DNA of 64,000 nt from JBHHUI01 sp965248775 (GCA_965248775.1 OZ252150.1:3658001-3722000), one strand, 5' to 3'. Counted from the first letter of the stretch, positions 44,914-53,719 are shown. Translations and numbers: made by a program. Notes: generated by a model from the letters alone, not told the origin.

Positions 44914-46398
44914 TCATAGTGGTGGTTTTTGCGTGCTCCATTCGGTGGCCTGCTCATACGCGAACGCGACTTGGAGCAGCTGCGCTTCCCCGAATGCGGG
45001 GCCGAGCAATTGCAGGCCAATCGGCAAACCGTGCTGATCGAAGCCACAGGGCAGCGAGAGGCCCGGAATCCCCGCCAGATTGGCGGGCAGCGTGAAGACA
45101 TCTGTGAGATACATAGTCAGCGGGTCGTCTGTTTTCTCATTGATGCGAAAAGCGGTTGTCGGCGTGACCGGGCAGGCGAGCACATCCACTTCCTCAAAAG
45201 CGGCATCGAAATCACGCTTGATTAAGGTGCGAACCTTTTGGGCGCGCAGGTAATATGCATCATAGTAACCGGCTGAAAGCGCGTATGTGCCCAGCATAAT
45301 ACGCCGTTTTACTTCGGGCCCAAAACCGGCGCCGCGAGTTTGAAAATATTGCTCCCCCAATGAATCAACCTGCGAGCGCAGGCCGTAGCGCACACCGTCG
45401 AAGCGCGCCAGATTGGCAGAGGCTTCCGCGGGTGCGAGCAAATAGTAGGTCGGCAAGGCGTATTCGGTGTGTCGCAGAGAAACCGGTTGCACGCTAGCGC
45501 CCAAGGTCTCCAACTCTGCGATTGCGTCTTTGACGGCGCGCTCCACCTCAGGTTGCATTCCAGCGCTGAAATACTCATCCGGTACGCCCACGCGTACTCC
45601 TTTTAGGGTAGCACCCTCCTCCAGGGCAGCAGCGTAATCTGGCACCGGCATGGAAACGGAGGTTGAATCTTTTAGATCATGTCCAGCAATAGCTTTGAGT
45701 AGGAGCGCTGCATCGGTGACTGTATTTGTGAGTGGTCCAATCTGGTCGAGCGAGGAGGCAAAGGCGATCAGGCCATAACGGGAAACACGACCATAAGTTG
45801 GTTTCAGACCGACAACACCACAAAAGGCTCCCGGCTGACGCACACTGCCGCCGGTGTCGGTGCCCAGCGCGGCGCAAGCCATTAGGGCTGCGACCGCCGC
45901 GGCGCTCCCGCCCGAAGAGCCACCGGGCACGCGTTCAAGGTCCCACGGATTGTATGTCGGGCCGAAACCAGAATTCTCGGTGGAGGATCCCATGGCAAAC
46001 TCGTCAGTGTTTGTTTTGCCAAGGATTACAGCGCCGGCAGCGCGTAAGTGCGCTGTTACGGTCGCATCATAAGGCGGGGTAAATTCCTCCAGAATGCGCG
46101 AGCCGGCAGTTGCGGGAATATCCGCGACACAGAGTACATCCTTGATTGCGAGCGGAATTCCGGTAAGTGGCGTTGAAGGAGTTGAACCCGGGTCGGCGCG
46201 CTCGGCTCCGAGCTGGACGTCGGCAGCCTGGGCCTGTTCGAGGGCCGCCTCTGGTGTAATGGCGAGGAAAGCGTGGACATCGCCATCGACTGTATCAATG
46301 CGCGCGAGCATTGCTGTCGTTAGTTCGACGCTGCTGATCTCACCACTGGACAACCGGGTAGCGGCCTCTTGCAAGCTCAGTTCGTGCAAAGGGGGCAA
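44914..46398 (-). CDS. gatA: Asp-tRNA(Asn)/Glu-tRNA(Gln) amidotransferase subunit A
   Basis: 494 residues, complete. Amidase signature with the Ser-cisSer-Lys triad: Lys in GIPLAIKDVLC, Ser residues in VPGGSSGGSAAAVAA and TDTGGSVRQPGAFCG. GatA-typical KTNTDEFAMGSSTENSGFGP, TYGRVSRYGLIAFASSLDQIGP and the C-terminal NLAGIPGLSLPCGF are also present. It releases ammonia from glutamine for GatB. It starts 21 bases after gatC. Confidence 0.96.
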   Translation of the reverse strand: MPPLHELSLQEAATRLSSGEISSVELTTAMLARIDTVDGDVHAFLAITPEAALEQAQAADVQLGAERADPGSTPSTPLTGIPLAIKDVLCVADIPATAGSRILEEFTPPYDATVTAHLRAAGAVILGKTNTDEFAMGSSTENSGFGPTYNPWDLERVPGGSSGGSAAAVAALMACAALGTDTGGSVRQPGAFCGVVGLKPTYGRVSRYGLIAFASSLDQIGPLTNTVTDAALLLKAIAGHDLKDSTSVSMPVPDYAAALEEGATLKGVRVGVPDEYFSAGMQPEVERAVKDAIAELETLGASVQPVSLRHTEYALPTYYLLAPAEASANLARFDGVRYGLRSQVDSLGEQYFQTRGAGFGPEVKRRIMLGTYALSAGYYDAYYLRAQKVRTLIKRDFDAAFEEVDVLACPVTPTTAFRINEKTDDPLTMYLTDVFTLPANLAGIPGLSLPCGFDQHGLPIGLQLLGPAFGEAQLLQVAFAYEQATEWSTQKPPL

Positions 46399-46419
46399 TG
46401 CGGAACCACCACTAAACAG

Positions 46420-46713
46420 TTATGTGTTGTCGAGCACAGGCGGCACGCGGAAACTACCTGCCTCGATGTCTGGTGCATTGCGGAACAGTTCGTCTTTGGG
46501 GAGGGACGGCGTAACCTCGTCAGGTCTCATCACACTGTGGAGCGGCAATACAGAGGCCGTCGGAGGAATGGACTCAGTATCCAACTCCTGCAGTTGGTCG
46601 GCAAATTCCAGGATGGATGAAAGTTGCTCCTGAAACATTGCTTTTTCTTCTGCGGTCAGTTCTAACCGCGCAAGGGCAGCAATGTGTTCGACTTGTTCGA
46701 GTGTGAGCGACAT
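46420..46713 (-). CDS. gatC: Asp-tRNA(Asn)/Glu-tRNA(Gln) amidotransferase subunit C
   Basis: 97 residues, the normal GatC size. Typical start LTLEQVEHIAALARLELTAE, helix QLSSILEFADQLQELD and MRPDEVTPSLPKDELFRNAP. GatC stabilises the GatAB complex. First gene of the operon gatC-gatA-nucleotidyltransferase-DUF6504-like-ald-gatB; the unusual feature is that gatB is separated from gatA by three genes. Confidence 0.94.
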   Translation of the reverse strand: MSLTLEQVEHIAALARLELTAEEKAMFQEQLSSILEFADQLQELDTESIPPTASVLPLHSVMRPDEVTPSLPKDELFRNAPDIEAGSFRVPPVLDNT

Positions 46714-46834
46714 GAGGGCGATGCAACAGACAAAACTTCAATCTGTATCTGGACGCTATTCTACCATCAGCGTTTATTCAAGGTGCATAGAATTCGACAG
46801 TGACAGAGGCAGATATCCAGAGTGGTTAAAGGAT

Positions 46835-46858
46835 AACGCCCGGGGTGAGCCGGGCGTT
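46835..46858. repeat. Hairpin in the intergenic region 46714-46894
   Basis: AACGCCCGG (46835-46843) pairs with CCGGGCGTT (46850-46858), six-base loop. There is no T-run on either side. It may end the small gene at 46895 on the minus strand. The rest of this interval has no recognisable gene. Confidence 0.5.
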
Positions 46859-46894
46859 GCAGAATGAATAAAGCCTGTGTAGTCGCAGAGGGTA

Positions 46895-47089
46895 TTAAGC
46901 CTTCTTTAAGACCGGCAAGCCATTCTTTGTCTCGGAAACAACATAGCCTTCCGGCACTGCGTCCAGGGAGCCTTCTTTCTCTTCCTTTGCAAAAAAGTAC
47001 AGCGTGCGGGTCGCACCACTCTTGAGCTCAGTCGAACGGCCGTGCAGGATGTAGGTCTTTCCTTTGGTATTCGTGAAACTAAAAGCCAT
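46895..47089 (-). CDS. Small hypothetical protein, 64 residues
   Basis: From ATG 47089, chosen because AAGGAGAAAGCA precedes it; 14 extra in-frame codons upstream lack a site. Sequence: FSFTNTKGKTYILHGR, LYFFAKEEKEGSLDAVP, GYVVSETKNGLPVLKKA. A basic, beta-rich small protein of a type seen in Chloroflexota and Thermomicrobia-like genomes, by memory of similar sequences. No role known. Monocistronic. Confidence 0.75.
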   Translation of the reverse strand: MAFSFTNTKGKTYILHGRSTELKSGATRTLYFFAKEEKEGSLDAVPEGYVVSETKNGLPVLKKA

Positions 47090-47199
47090 TGCTTTCTCCT
47101 TTCTGGGTAATCTCAGTGCTGAGAAACACAAGTTTAGTACCGGATTCGTGAAATAACAATGGTAGATACCAAATTGGTTTTATGTCAAATAATGAGGGT

Positions 47200-47850
47200 T
47201 TACTCTTCTGCTTCAAGCGGGACAACGCGCTGTCGCAGCGCATAGATGGCAGCCTGCGTGCGATCAGTCAGTTGGAGCTTGCTGAGGATATTGCTCACAT
47301 GCGTTTTGATCGTTTTTTCGCTCAACACAAAGTGCGCAGCGATCTCCCGGTTGGCCAAACCTTGCGCAATGAGCTTGAGTACTTCCAGTTCGCGTGGCGT
47401 GAGCGCATCCAGAGAGGGTTTGTCACCGCTCACTTCCTGCATAAGCCGTTTTGCCACCCGTGGATGTAGCCGGGCCTCGCGGCGGGCTGCAGCTCGAACT
47501 GCCTCGATCACTTCATCTGGCGGTGTACTCTTCAGGAGATAGCTGAGCGCACCGGCTTTGATAGCGGGAAACACCATCGCGTCTTCATGATGACTAGTGA
47601 GTACGACGACCTGGGTATGGGGGCTGGCGGCCCGCAGCTGGCGGGTGGCCTCGATCCCGTCCATGTCCGGCATGACCAGATCCATGAGCACGACATCCGG
47701 GAGAAGTTCAGCCACAGATTCCACTGCAGCTGCGCCGGTCTCGGCCTCTCCGACGACCTCGATATCCGCCTGTACTTCCAAGAGTTGGCGCAATCCTTGC
47801 CGTACGATGGGATGGTCGTCTGTAATCAGAACAGTGATATTTTCAGGCAT
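47200..47850 (-). CDS. NarL/FixJ-family response regulator
   Basis: 216 residues. Receiver domain with ITDDHPIVRQGL, phospho-acceptor Asp in VVLMDLVMPDMDG, Thr in VVVLTSHHED and Lys in YLLKSTPP. GerE/LuxR helix-turn-helix LTPRELEVLKLIAQGLANRE, then SEKTIKTHVSNILSKL. The start overlaps the histidine-kinase gene by eight bases, so they form a cognate pair in one transcript. Intact, while its kinase is broken. Confidence 0.92.
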   Translation of the reverse strand: MPENITVLITDDHPIVRQGLRQLLEVQADIEVVGEAETGAAAVESVAELLPDVVLMDLVMPDMDGIEATRQLRAASPHTQVVVLTSHHEDAMVFPAIKAGALSYLLKSTPPDEVIEAVRAAARREARLHPRVAKRLMQEVSGDKPSLDALTPRELEVLKLIAQGLANREIAAHFVLSEKTIKTHVSNILSKLQLTDRTQAAIYALRQRVVPLEAEE

Positions 47851-48373
47851 GATTCATATCTAAAGTGCTCGCTGGGACCGCAGCTGTGACGGTGGTTCCC
47901 CGTCCTTTTCTGCTGTCGATTGTCAGTCGTCCGCCAATCTCCTGCATGCGTTCCAGCATACTCTGCAAGCCATGCGAACGGGGCGAACCCGATGTGGCCG
48001 GTTCGAAACCGAGGCCGTCGTCCGTGATCTGGAGTTCGACTTGTTCCAATCGATAGTCTAGCACGACTTCGGCCTGATCTGCCTCGGCATGGCGCGCGAT
48101 GTTGTTGAGTGCCTCCTGTGCAATGCGGTAGAGTGTGTGCTCCACCCGTAGAGGCAACTCACGCTCGCCGTGAACGGAATAGTGCACCGCCAAGCCATAT
48201 TGTCGCTCCCAAACTCCGGTTAATTCCCGCATGGCTGTGGCTAAACCACGGTCATCCAGGGTGGCCGGACGCAATTGATGGATCAGGTCATCCATTTCCT
48301 GGTGGACGGTACGGGCCTGCTCTTCGAGTTCAGCCAATCGTGCACTGGCTTGGGCTGGGTCGCGGGTTTGCAA
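47843..48373 (-). CDS. NarL-type histidine kinase, C-terminal (HATPase) part
   Basis: Third piece of a kinase gene that reads 49301 to 47843 in three frames. It holds the last part of HisKA_3 (MDDLIHQLRPATLDDRGLAT), then HATPase: YRIAQEALNNIARHAEAD, LQITDDGLGFE, HGLQSMLERMQEIGG. It joins the previous piece if one base is added near 48378-48384 (expected ATIRQLQTRDPAQ). The product would end overlapping the regulator start. Confidence 0.82.
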   Translation of the reverse strand: MQTRDPAQASARLAELEEQARTVHQEMDDLIHQLRPATLDDRGLATAMRELTGVWERQYGLAVHYSVHGERELPLRVEHTLYRIAQEALNNIARHAEADQAEVVLDYRLEQVELQITDDGLGFEPATSGSPRSHGLQSMLERMQEIGGRLTIDSRKGRGTTVTAAVPASTLDMNHA

Positions 48374-48690
48374 TTGTCGAATGTGGCTGCGCTCAGACTC
48401 AAAGCAAAGATTTCCTGCTTGACGGCATCATGTAATTCACGTGCCAGGCGGTTACGTTCCTCCAACGTTGCCAGGTCGCGGAGTTGAGCCATCTGTTCGG
48501 CCAACTGCGCTGCCATGGTGTTGAACTGTGCGCCCAATGCTTCGATCTCATCACCCCCGCGAGAAGGCACCCGTTGCGATAAGTCGCCGGCGGCTACGGC
48601 TGCGCTCGCCTGCCGCAGTCGCCGCAGGCGTCGGCTGAACGAGAAGGCGAGCAATCCGCCAACCAGACCGGAAACCACAATGGCAATCAA
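48283..48690 (-). CDS. NarL-type histidine kinase, middle (TM2-HAMP-HisKA) part
   Basis: Second piece: transmembrane helix 2 (AIVVSGLVGGLLAFSF), HAMP (RRLRQASAAVAAGDLSQRVP) and the phospho-acceptor His in NRLARELHDAVKQEIFALSL. The coding sense leaves this frame just after SLSAAT, near 48380, and continues in 47843-48373. The nominal TTG start is only where the frame opens. The joint to the sensor piece is at the G4 run near 48691-48700. Confidence 0.82.
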   Translation of the reverse strand: MIAIVVSGLVGGLLAFSFSRRLRRLRQASAAVAAGDLSQRVPSRGGDEIEALGAQFNTMAAQLAEQMAQLRDLATLEERNRLARELHDAVKQEIFALSLSAATFDNCKPATQPKPVHDWLNSKSRPVPSTRKWMT

Positions 48691-49301
48691 TGCGCCCCGC
48701 CTAAAACCAGGCCGAATGCGAGCAGCGCCTGCCCGGAAGAGAAAGGGCCGATCTCTGCCGCAAAAGCTGCCCGGTAGTAGACAACACCCAGAAGCCGGCC
48801 TTTGTCCGACCGAACGGCGGCTTGCCCAATGTGGTCGGGCCCTTCGATAGAGAAATCCAGTTGCTGGGTACGCTGGTCCGGATTGAACATGTCCCGATTG
48901 AAGCCCGGCAGATTGTCACCTGAGGGACAGCTGCCGACCGGAAATGCGATCAGATCGCTACTTGCCAGCACATTACCGGACGGATCGAATATCACCAGCC
49001 CGTCGTCATAATTCGCATCATAGAGAAAATTCACCGGCTCATCGAACAGCGGATCAAATCCATAGTCAAAGACAATCTGCTCCGCGAATTCTTGAGTCAG
49101 CGGATCCTCTTCCAGTATGAATGCGATATCTTCTGCTATTAAAGCAGCCCAGTCACCGGCCCAACGAGCGGCGAAGTCCGTGCGCAGATAAACGAAATAG
49201 CCAAGCAGAATGACGGTGTCTAGCACCAACACTGTGACGATGGTCACGATGAGATGCGAGACGGTCAATTTGGATTGCAGGCTGAAGAGACGCGCACGCA
49301 T
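48687..49301 (-). CDS. NarL-type histidine kinase, N-terminal sensor part
   Basis: First piece, from ATG 49301: a transmembrane helix (LIVTIVTVLVLDTVILLGYFV), an extracytoplasmic domain of about 150 residues with FNPDQRTQQLDFSIEGPDHI and VYYRAAFAAEIG, and the beginning of the second transmembrane helix (ALLAFGLVLGGA). Original domain order of the whole gene: TM, sensor, TM, HAMP, HisKA_3, HATPase, about 480 residues, with two frameshifts. If real, the pathway feeding the intact regulator at 47200 is lost. Confidence 0.82.
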   Translation of the reverse strand: MRARLFSLQSKLTVSHLIVTIVTVLVLDTVILLGYFVYLRTDFAARWAGDWAALIAEDIAFILEEDPLTQEFAEQIVFDYGFDPLFDEPVNFLYDANYDDGLVIFDPSGNVLASSDLIAFPVGSCPSGDNLPGFNRDMFNPDQRTQQLDFSIEGPDHIGQAAVRSDKGRLLGVVYYRAAFAAEIGPFSSGQALLAFGLVLGGAH

Positions 49302-49307
49302 TTCGGA

Positions 49308-50885
49308 TTACTCGAGTTCTGCCATCAAGCTTGTTAATACTTGAACCATCGTCTCGTCGTCAATCGTTCCATCTACGACAATGAACTGCGATTGGTAAAG
49401 AAAGGTCGCGCTTGTATAAGGATCGTCCGGTTCCGAAAAATCAATCATGAGAACTGGGATGTCGTTTACCGTGCGTTCCTCCCGTTCCAAGGGAACGTAG
49501 TCTATTACCAAAAGCCAATCTGCCAATGCAGCGAAAGGATTGTCGCTGGCAACGATGCTGATAAACGAATCGCCGGGGCCGTAAAAATCTAGTGCGGTCG
49601 CGGGGCCCGCGCCCGGAACATACCAGTTAGCATCTTCCTCCACTCCAAAATCAGATTTGGGGAGCAGATAGCTTTCCGAGAAAAAATATTCCGGTGGGAG
49701 AAAGTCCGGAACCAACTCCGGGGGTGCCTCGACAGTTTCGCCAGAGTGATAGTAGTCTTCCACGTCTTGTAAGGCTTCAAATTCAGGTGCAATGAAGTTG
49801 GGCGCAAGGATGATTGTTTCCGGGTTGGAAGGCTGTCCGGCAGGATGTACAGATATGGTATACGGCCTGAAGGCACAGTTCAGCTCGCTATCGGTACGGT
49901 CTAAATTTGTCACAATTAAATAGGTGCGCTCGTATTGAGCAGCGTCCACTGTAACGATATTATCTGCGAGGGGATAGATGTATGCTTCGCCAGCGCGCAA
50001 TCCCACTAGCGTGCCATGCAAGCTATTCTCCTGCAACTGTACATTAATGGTTTCGCTGGCATGGATTTCAATGTAATCTGCCGCCATATTGCCAACCCCA
50101 TCTGTGGGGACAAACTGCTCACCTACGCGGGCAACCCCTTCCAGCCGGAGAACCGGAAAGCTTGCGCCCTCTTCAAAATCACGCAAGAGCAGTGCGATCT
50201 GAAACCCTTGTTGGATCTCGTTTAGGACTGCACCATGCTCGGCCAAAGCACTTGTAATGGCTGCATAACTATCGGCATACCGACTATGCTCCCAAATTGC
50301 GCGCACTGCACTGTGTCCATAATGCTCTGAAATGTAGCGGAGATAGACCCACATCCCGTACCAACGTCCGTCCGACTCAACCCGCTCAAGGCCTTCCGAG
50401 GTTTGACAAGTGTCAGGAGATTTGAACACGGACTCGAGTTCTGTTTTGGCATCGTTGATATCATCAAATACTTCATCCTGAATCCAGGTTGCACTGGCTT
50501 CCCAGAGCCAACTGGCCGGTTCATCTCCATCGTAGCCATATTGGATGGCATGATGGAATTCGTGGGTGACTGTCGATTGCATTAAAGCAGTTGAGGTGAT
50601 GTCTTCGTCACCCCATCTATCGAGTTCAGCATAATCGTTATCAAGCGTTACATACGATGATGAACTGCGCGTCTCGACTTCTGCTGTGAGAGGGTTGTCT
50701 CCGACGAGTGTTTGCGCGTAACCGCCATCGGCCAGCCCGGCTGTGCCATCGAAAAGAATATTCTGCAAATACACATCGTAGAGGTCGTCCCCGCCAATCC
50801 CTCCGTCTGGCGGGGGTGGCGCCCAGCCGAATTGATCAATTTGTACCTGCCGGGAATACTCGAGCGCTCGCACCACAGCCTCCAC
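49308..50885 (-). CDS. Secreted HExxH metallopeptidase (MXAN_6640-like), main part
   Basis: 525 residues as an open frame. Zinc motif THEFHHAIQYGYD, followed by SWLWEASATWIQDEVFDD, the arrangement of MXAN_6640-like putative metalloproteases. It is preceded by a calcium-binding-like Asp stretch (STDADANGQPDYVEAV), which continues upstream in this frame to about 50934, where it meets the lipoprotein frame 50935-51360. Removing one base from the A4 run there (plus strand T at 50940-50943) joins them. A beta-rich C-terminal region follows. The true protein is a lipoprotein of about 680 residues. Confidence 0.83.
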   Translation of the reverse strand: MEAVVRALEYSRQVQIDQFGWAPPPPDGGIGGDDLYDVYLQNILFDGTAGLADGGYAQTLVGDNPLTAEVETRSSSSYVTLDNDYAELDRWGDEDITSTALMQSTVTHEFHHAIQYGYDGDEPASWLWEASATWIQDEVFDDINDAKTELESVFKSPDTCQTSEGLERVESDGRWYGMWVYLRYISEHYGHSAVRAIWEHSRYADSYAAITSALAEHGAVLNEIQQGFQIALLLRDFEEGASFPVLRLEGVARVGEQFVPTDGVGNMAADYIEIHASETINVQLQENSLHGTLVGLRAGEAYIYPLADNIVTVDAAQYERTYLIVTNLDRTDSELNCAFRPYTISVHPAGQPSNPETIILAPNFIAPEFEALQDVEDYYHSGETVEAPPELVPDFLPPEYFFSESYLLPKSDFGVEEDANWYVPGAGPATALDFYGPGDSFISIVASDNPFAALADWLLVIDYVPLEREERTVNDIPVLMIDFSEPDDPYTSATFLYQSQFIVVDGTIDDETMVQVLTSLMAELE

Positions 50886-50934
50886 ATAGTCCGGCTGGCC
50901 GTTCGCGTCTGCGTCTGTGGATGCGACCTCATCC

Positions 50935-51360
50935 TTAGCTTTTCAGCGTGTAATGGATTCGAAAATGTCGGGTGTCGAGGGCTTGCATTTGGCCTGAGAG
51001 GCGCGGCCGCCCAAGTTCTGGATCGGTTTGAGTCGTAACTGGGTCAAGATTGATTTCAGGGAGTGCAGTCGGCGAGGGCGAGGACTGTACTTCCAGGGTT
51101 GGTTCCACTGTGGGCAACGGTGTCTGAGTGACTGTTGGCGTCGCCAAAGTCTCGTCATCAGACGATAGCGTAGACACGCCCACAGGCTTCAAGCCGGAGG
51201 CCGGATCGCGCGTTGGCGAAGTCTCGGCCCCAGACGACGGCGAAGTCACGCCAACAGGCATTGGTTGCTGTGTGGCTGGACTTTCAATCACAGTTGGCAG
51301 ACTGCATGCTAATCCCACCAGGACAAGAAAAAACAGGATGGCTCCCGCAGCTCGACGCAT
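50935..51360 (-). CDS. Metallopeptidase, N-terminal lipoprotein part (frameshifted)
   Basis: 141 residues: lipoprotein signal (AILFFLVLVGLACSLPTV, Cys19) and a Ser/Thr/Pro-rich stalk (SPSSGAETSPTRDPASG), ending with TRHFRIHYTLK, which is the normal entry into the peptidase domain in 49308-50885. The stop two residues later results from one extra base. This places the enzyme on the outer face of the membrane. Confidence 0.8.
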   Translation of the reverse strand: MRRAAGAILFFLVLVGLACSLPTVIESPATQQPMPVGVTSPSSGAETSPTRDPASGLKPVGVSTLSSDDETLATPTVTQTPLPTVEPTLEVQSSPSPTALPEINLDPVTTQTDPELGRPRLSGQMQALDTRHFRIHYTLKS

Positions 51361-51451
51361 TAAGACAGTATTTCCATCATTGCATTGTTACTGTGTGAGA
51401 GCTTAACTCATTGCTCTTTTTGTGGCATCCGGCGCTGCGTGTATTTTCGAC

Positions 51452-52876
51452 TCAGTCGCTAGTCCCAAAAACGACCTCTGGGAAGCGTTCGGTTGCTCCA
51501 ACAAGCAATGGGGAGGGGATGTTTTTAAGATAGCTGTCGAAGAATGCCGTTGCATAGGTGTTGATAATCTCAATACCGCGACTCGCATCGATGGGGCCTT
51601 TCCGCAAGCCGAGAGTGGGAGCCAATGGCGAAAGCAAACCTGTGTCCGTGAAGTCGTAATGCTCCGTGCCAAGGATAGTGATTTCAGTTACAGCTGCGCC
51701 GTGGCCAGCCCGGAGGCGTTTGTAAAGTTCGTCGTTGGCTTCTTTGGACCATACTTCGCTGCGCATGAATATCAGCGCTTGCTCAATCCCATTATCGAGA
51801 ACTGCTTCAGAGACCGGCACGAACCAGCCATCTGCGAGCAGCGCTACCCGGCATCTCTCGTCCACAGCGCACGCCTCCAAAGTCGCCGCTCCGCCCGTCG
51901 AATGTCCGAAGACTCCGATCTGCTCTAGGTCGATCCGCTCGCGAAAAAGGGCATCTCCATCTCGAAGGGTTTGCAATTGATCAAAGACGAAACGAATATC
52001 GGCTGCCCACACGGTTACAAGGGCATTGGCTGCGCGTTGAAACTCATCGTCAGGAACGTCGGATGGCAAGGCTTCTTCATTTGCATAGATAACGCGGTCG
52101 TCTGGAAATACCATTACGCCAGCGCCGTAGGTGTGGTCGATGGCAGCGACAATATACCCTTGACTTGCCAATTCCTGAGCCAGTGAAGTGTGCATCGACC
52201 GAATGCTGGTCCAGCCATGCGAGATGATGATAACTGGAAACGATACCGAGCCACGCACCACAGCTGCCTCGGAGATGGACTGCGTCTGCGCTAGCCGAAG
52301 ATGATCCAGAGGGAAGCTGGGTAAACCAACACCCTCTGCAAGGGCAGGGCCGATGACACCAACTCGGTTCAGGTAAGGGGCCGGTCCCGTGCCGGACTCT
52401 GGTTCAGCGGGATACCAAAACTGAACAATAAATTCACGCGGATCATCTGGATTATCCGAGTACGTTTCATTTCGCGAAGTATCTATCAGATGCCGGGTTG
52501 TTGTTCCAACGGCAAAGATGCCAGTGGGAGTTGGCGGTTGGGGTACAGGCAGAACCAAAGGTAGAAACGTCCCCACTACGAGTACGAGCAACGCAAGCAC
52601 AGCACTTACAAGAGCCCAGCCACGTTGATACGAAAGCAGTGGTAACGCATCATAATCGCGCAGTAGCAGCAACGTTGCCCCTGCAAGGAAAACAGCAAGC
52701 GTATAAGCGGGAATCATTTGCCAGCGATAGCCTTCCACCAAGAGCTGTAAACCGACTAGAAACAGTCCGAGAATGGGGAGCAGGAATGACCAACGCCAGA
52801 GGGTGCGGAGCCCGGTCATGCGGATCAGAATGTCGCCGCCGAGTGTAATGAGGAGAGCAATTTCTAATGGTCGCAT
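51452..52876 (-). CDS. Alpha/beta hydrolase with N-terminal membrane domain (PAF-acetylhydrolase-like)
   Basis: 474 residues. Four hydrophobic segments in the first 130 residues anchor it. The catalytic domain has the oxyanion-loop ISHGWTSIRSMH, the nucleophile Ser in GVFGHSTGGAAT and a His near the end (LGTEHYDFTD), with FVFDQLQTL between. This pattern matches platelet-activating-factor acetylhydrolase-type and dienelactone-hydrolase-like lipases. The substrate could be an ester or short acyl lipid. It lies immediately before the small metallopeptidase lipoprotein on the same strand, 91 bases apart. Confidence 0.85.
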   Translation of the reverse strand: MRPLEIALLITLGGDILIRMTGLRTLWRWSFLLPILGLFLVGLQLLVEGYRWQMIPAYTLAVFLAGATLLLLRDYDALPLLSYQRGWALVSAVLALLVLVVGTFLPLVLPVPQPPTPTGIFAVGTTTRHLIDTSRNETYSDNPDDPREFIVQFWYPAEPESGTGPAPYLNRVGVIGPALAEGVGLPSFPLDHLRLAQTQSISEAAVVRGSVSFPVIIISHGWTSIRSMHTSLAQELASQGYIVAAIDHTYGAGVMVFPDDRVIYANEEALPSDVPDDEFQRAANALVTVWAADIRFVFDQLQTLRDGDALFRERIDLEQIGVFGHSTGGAATLEACAVDERCRVALLADGWFVPVSEAVLDNGIEQALIFMRSEVWSKEANDELYKRLRAGHGAAVTEITILGTEHYDFTDTGLLSPLAPTLGLRKGPIDASRGIEIINTYATAFFDSYLKNIPSPLLVGATERFPEVVFGTSD

Positions 52877-52954
52877 ACGTGGAATCTATCTGAAAGCAAC
52901 GCCTGGGATAATGGGCGCTTTAAGTCAGATGCGCTTAATTTTTAAGGGCGAACT

Positions 52955-53266
52955 TCAGGAAGATCGAACCGCAGCGTTTTCGAGGCGCGCCGCGAGGAAT
53001 TTGAGCTTGCCCCAATCATTTCTGATCGCGTAGATCATCGCAAGGTGTGTGAGCCAGCGTTGATGACACTTCGGGTCGCTTGCCATTTCTTCGAAAACTG
53101 CCAGGGAATCGTCGTCTGTGCGACGGTCTTTGATGTATTCGCGTGCTAGTTGCTCTAGATATTGATTGCGCTCGATGCGCAGCTTGCTGGCTTCTGCAGC
53201 ACGCTGTCGCGCCGCCCAAACATCCCGGCCGATGCGACGCAGGGCGCCGATTATTTCCTGGGATGT
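52955..53266 (-). pseudogene. C-terminal part of the response regulator, beyond an in-frame TAA
   Basis: The same frame continues after the TAA at 53269-53267 for 103 codons (TSQEIIGALRRIGRDVWAAR, then LRIERNQYLEQLAREYI, SDPKCHQRWLTHLAMIYAI) to TGA 52957-52955. It is a helical output or dimerisation region without DNA-binding motifs. KPFT is the usual continuation at this point, so the TAA replaces a Phe codon. Confidence 0.78.
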
Positions 53267-53641
53267 TTAAGGCTTGATGAGATATTCGCGTGCGCCCACC
53301 GACATAGCCTCCTGCAGTGTCTTGCTATCGCGTTCGGCGGATATTACGATGACCATCAGATCTGGATGCTCCTTGCGCATTGACTTGATGGCGGTGATGC
53401 CGTCCACTTCCGGCATATTGATGTCCATAATGGCAAGATGGGGCTTGTGCTCTTCGGCAAGCTCAATCGCTTCCCTCCCATTGCGAGCCATAGCCACAAC
53501 CTTTACACCGGGGACCAGTGCTAGCATCAAGCGCGTGTTGCGGCGTGCATCTTTATGATCGTCCGCGATGAGCACGCGAAGGGGGCTGGATGTGCTCGTT
53601 GTATCGGCCGCCGTGGCGCTGATATTGTCGGATTTTTCCAT
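53267..53641 (-). CDS. Single-domain response regulator (CheY-like), truncated by TAA
   Basis: 124 residues. Receiver domain: acidic pair in LIADDHKDARRNT, phospho-acceptor Asp in LAIMDINMPEVDG, Ser/Thr switch in VIVISAERDS and Lys in EYLIKP at the very end. The stop is exactly at the receiver's last strand; the frame continues (52955-53266). The truncated product could still be a CheY-like protein. N-terminal Ser/Thr-rich extension of about 20 residues. No kinase gene is adjacent. Confidence 0.86.
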   Translation of the reverse strand: MEKSDNISATAADTTSTSSPLRVLIADDHKDARRNTRLMLALVPGVKVVAMARNGREAIELAEEHKPHLAIMDINMPEVDGITAIKSMRKEHPDLMVIVISAERDSKTLQEAMSVGAREYLIKP

Positions 53642-53719
53642 GTGCTGTCTCCACCAACTGGTAGATCAGTCTATACCCTGAATAGCGCCCTGGCAATGGT
53701 TCTTGTGTTTGGCATCGGT

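Noticed and set aside
43890..45101. Longer nucleotidyltransferase starting at 45101
   Set aside because: The extra 74 codons overlap gatA in another frame and have no family similarity; MKVIIPLAGFG is the usual N-terminus.
46835..46858. tRNA or riboswitch in the intergenic hairpin region
   Set aside because: Only one short stem is present; there is no cloverleaf or known aptamer consensus.
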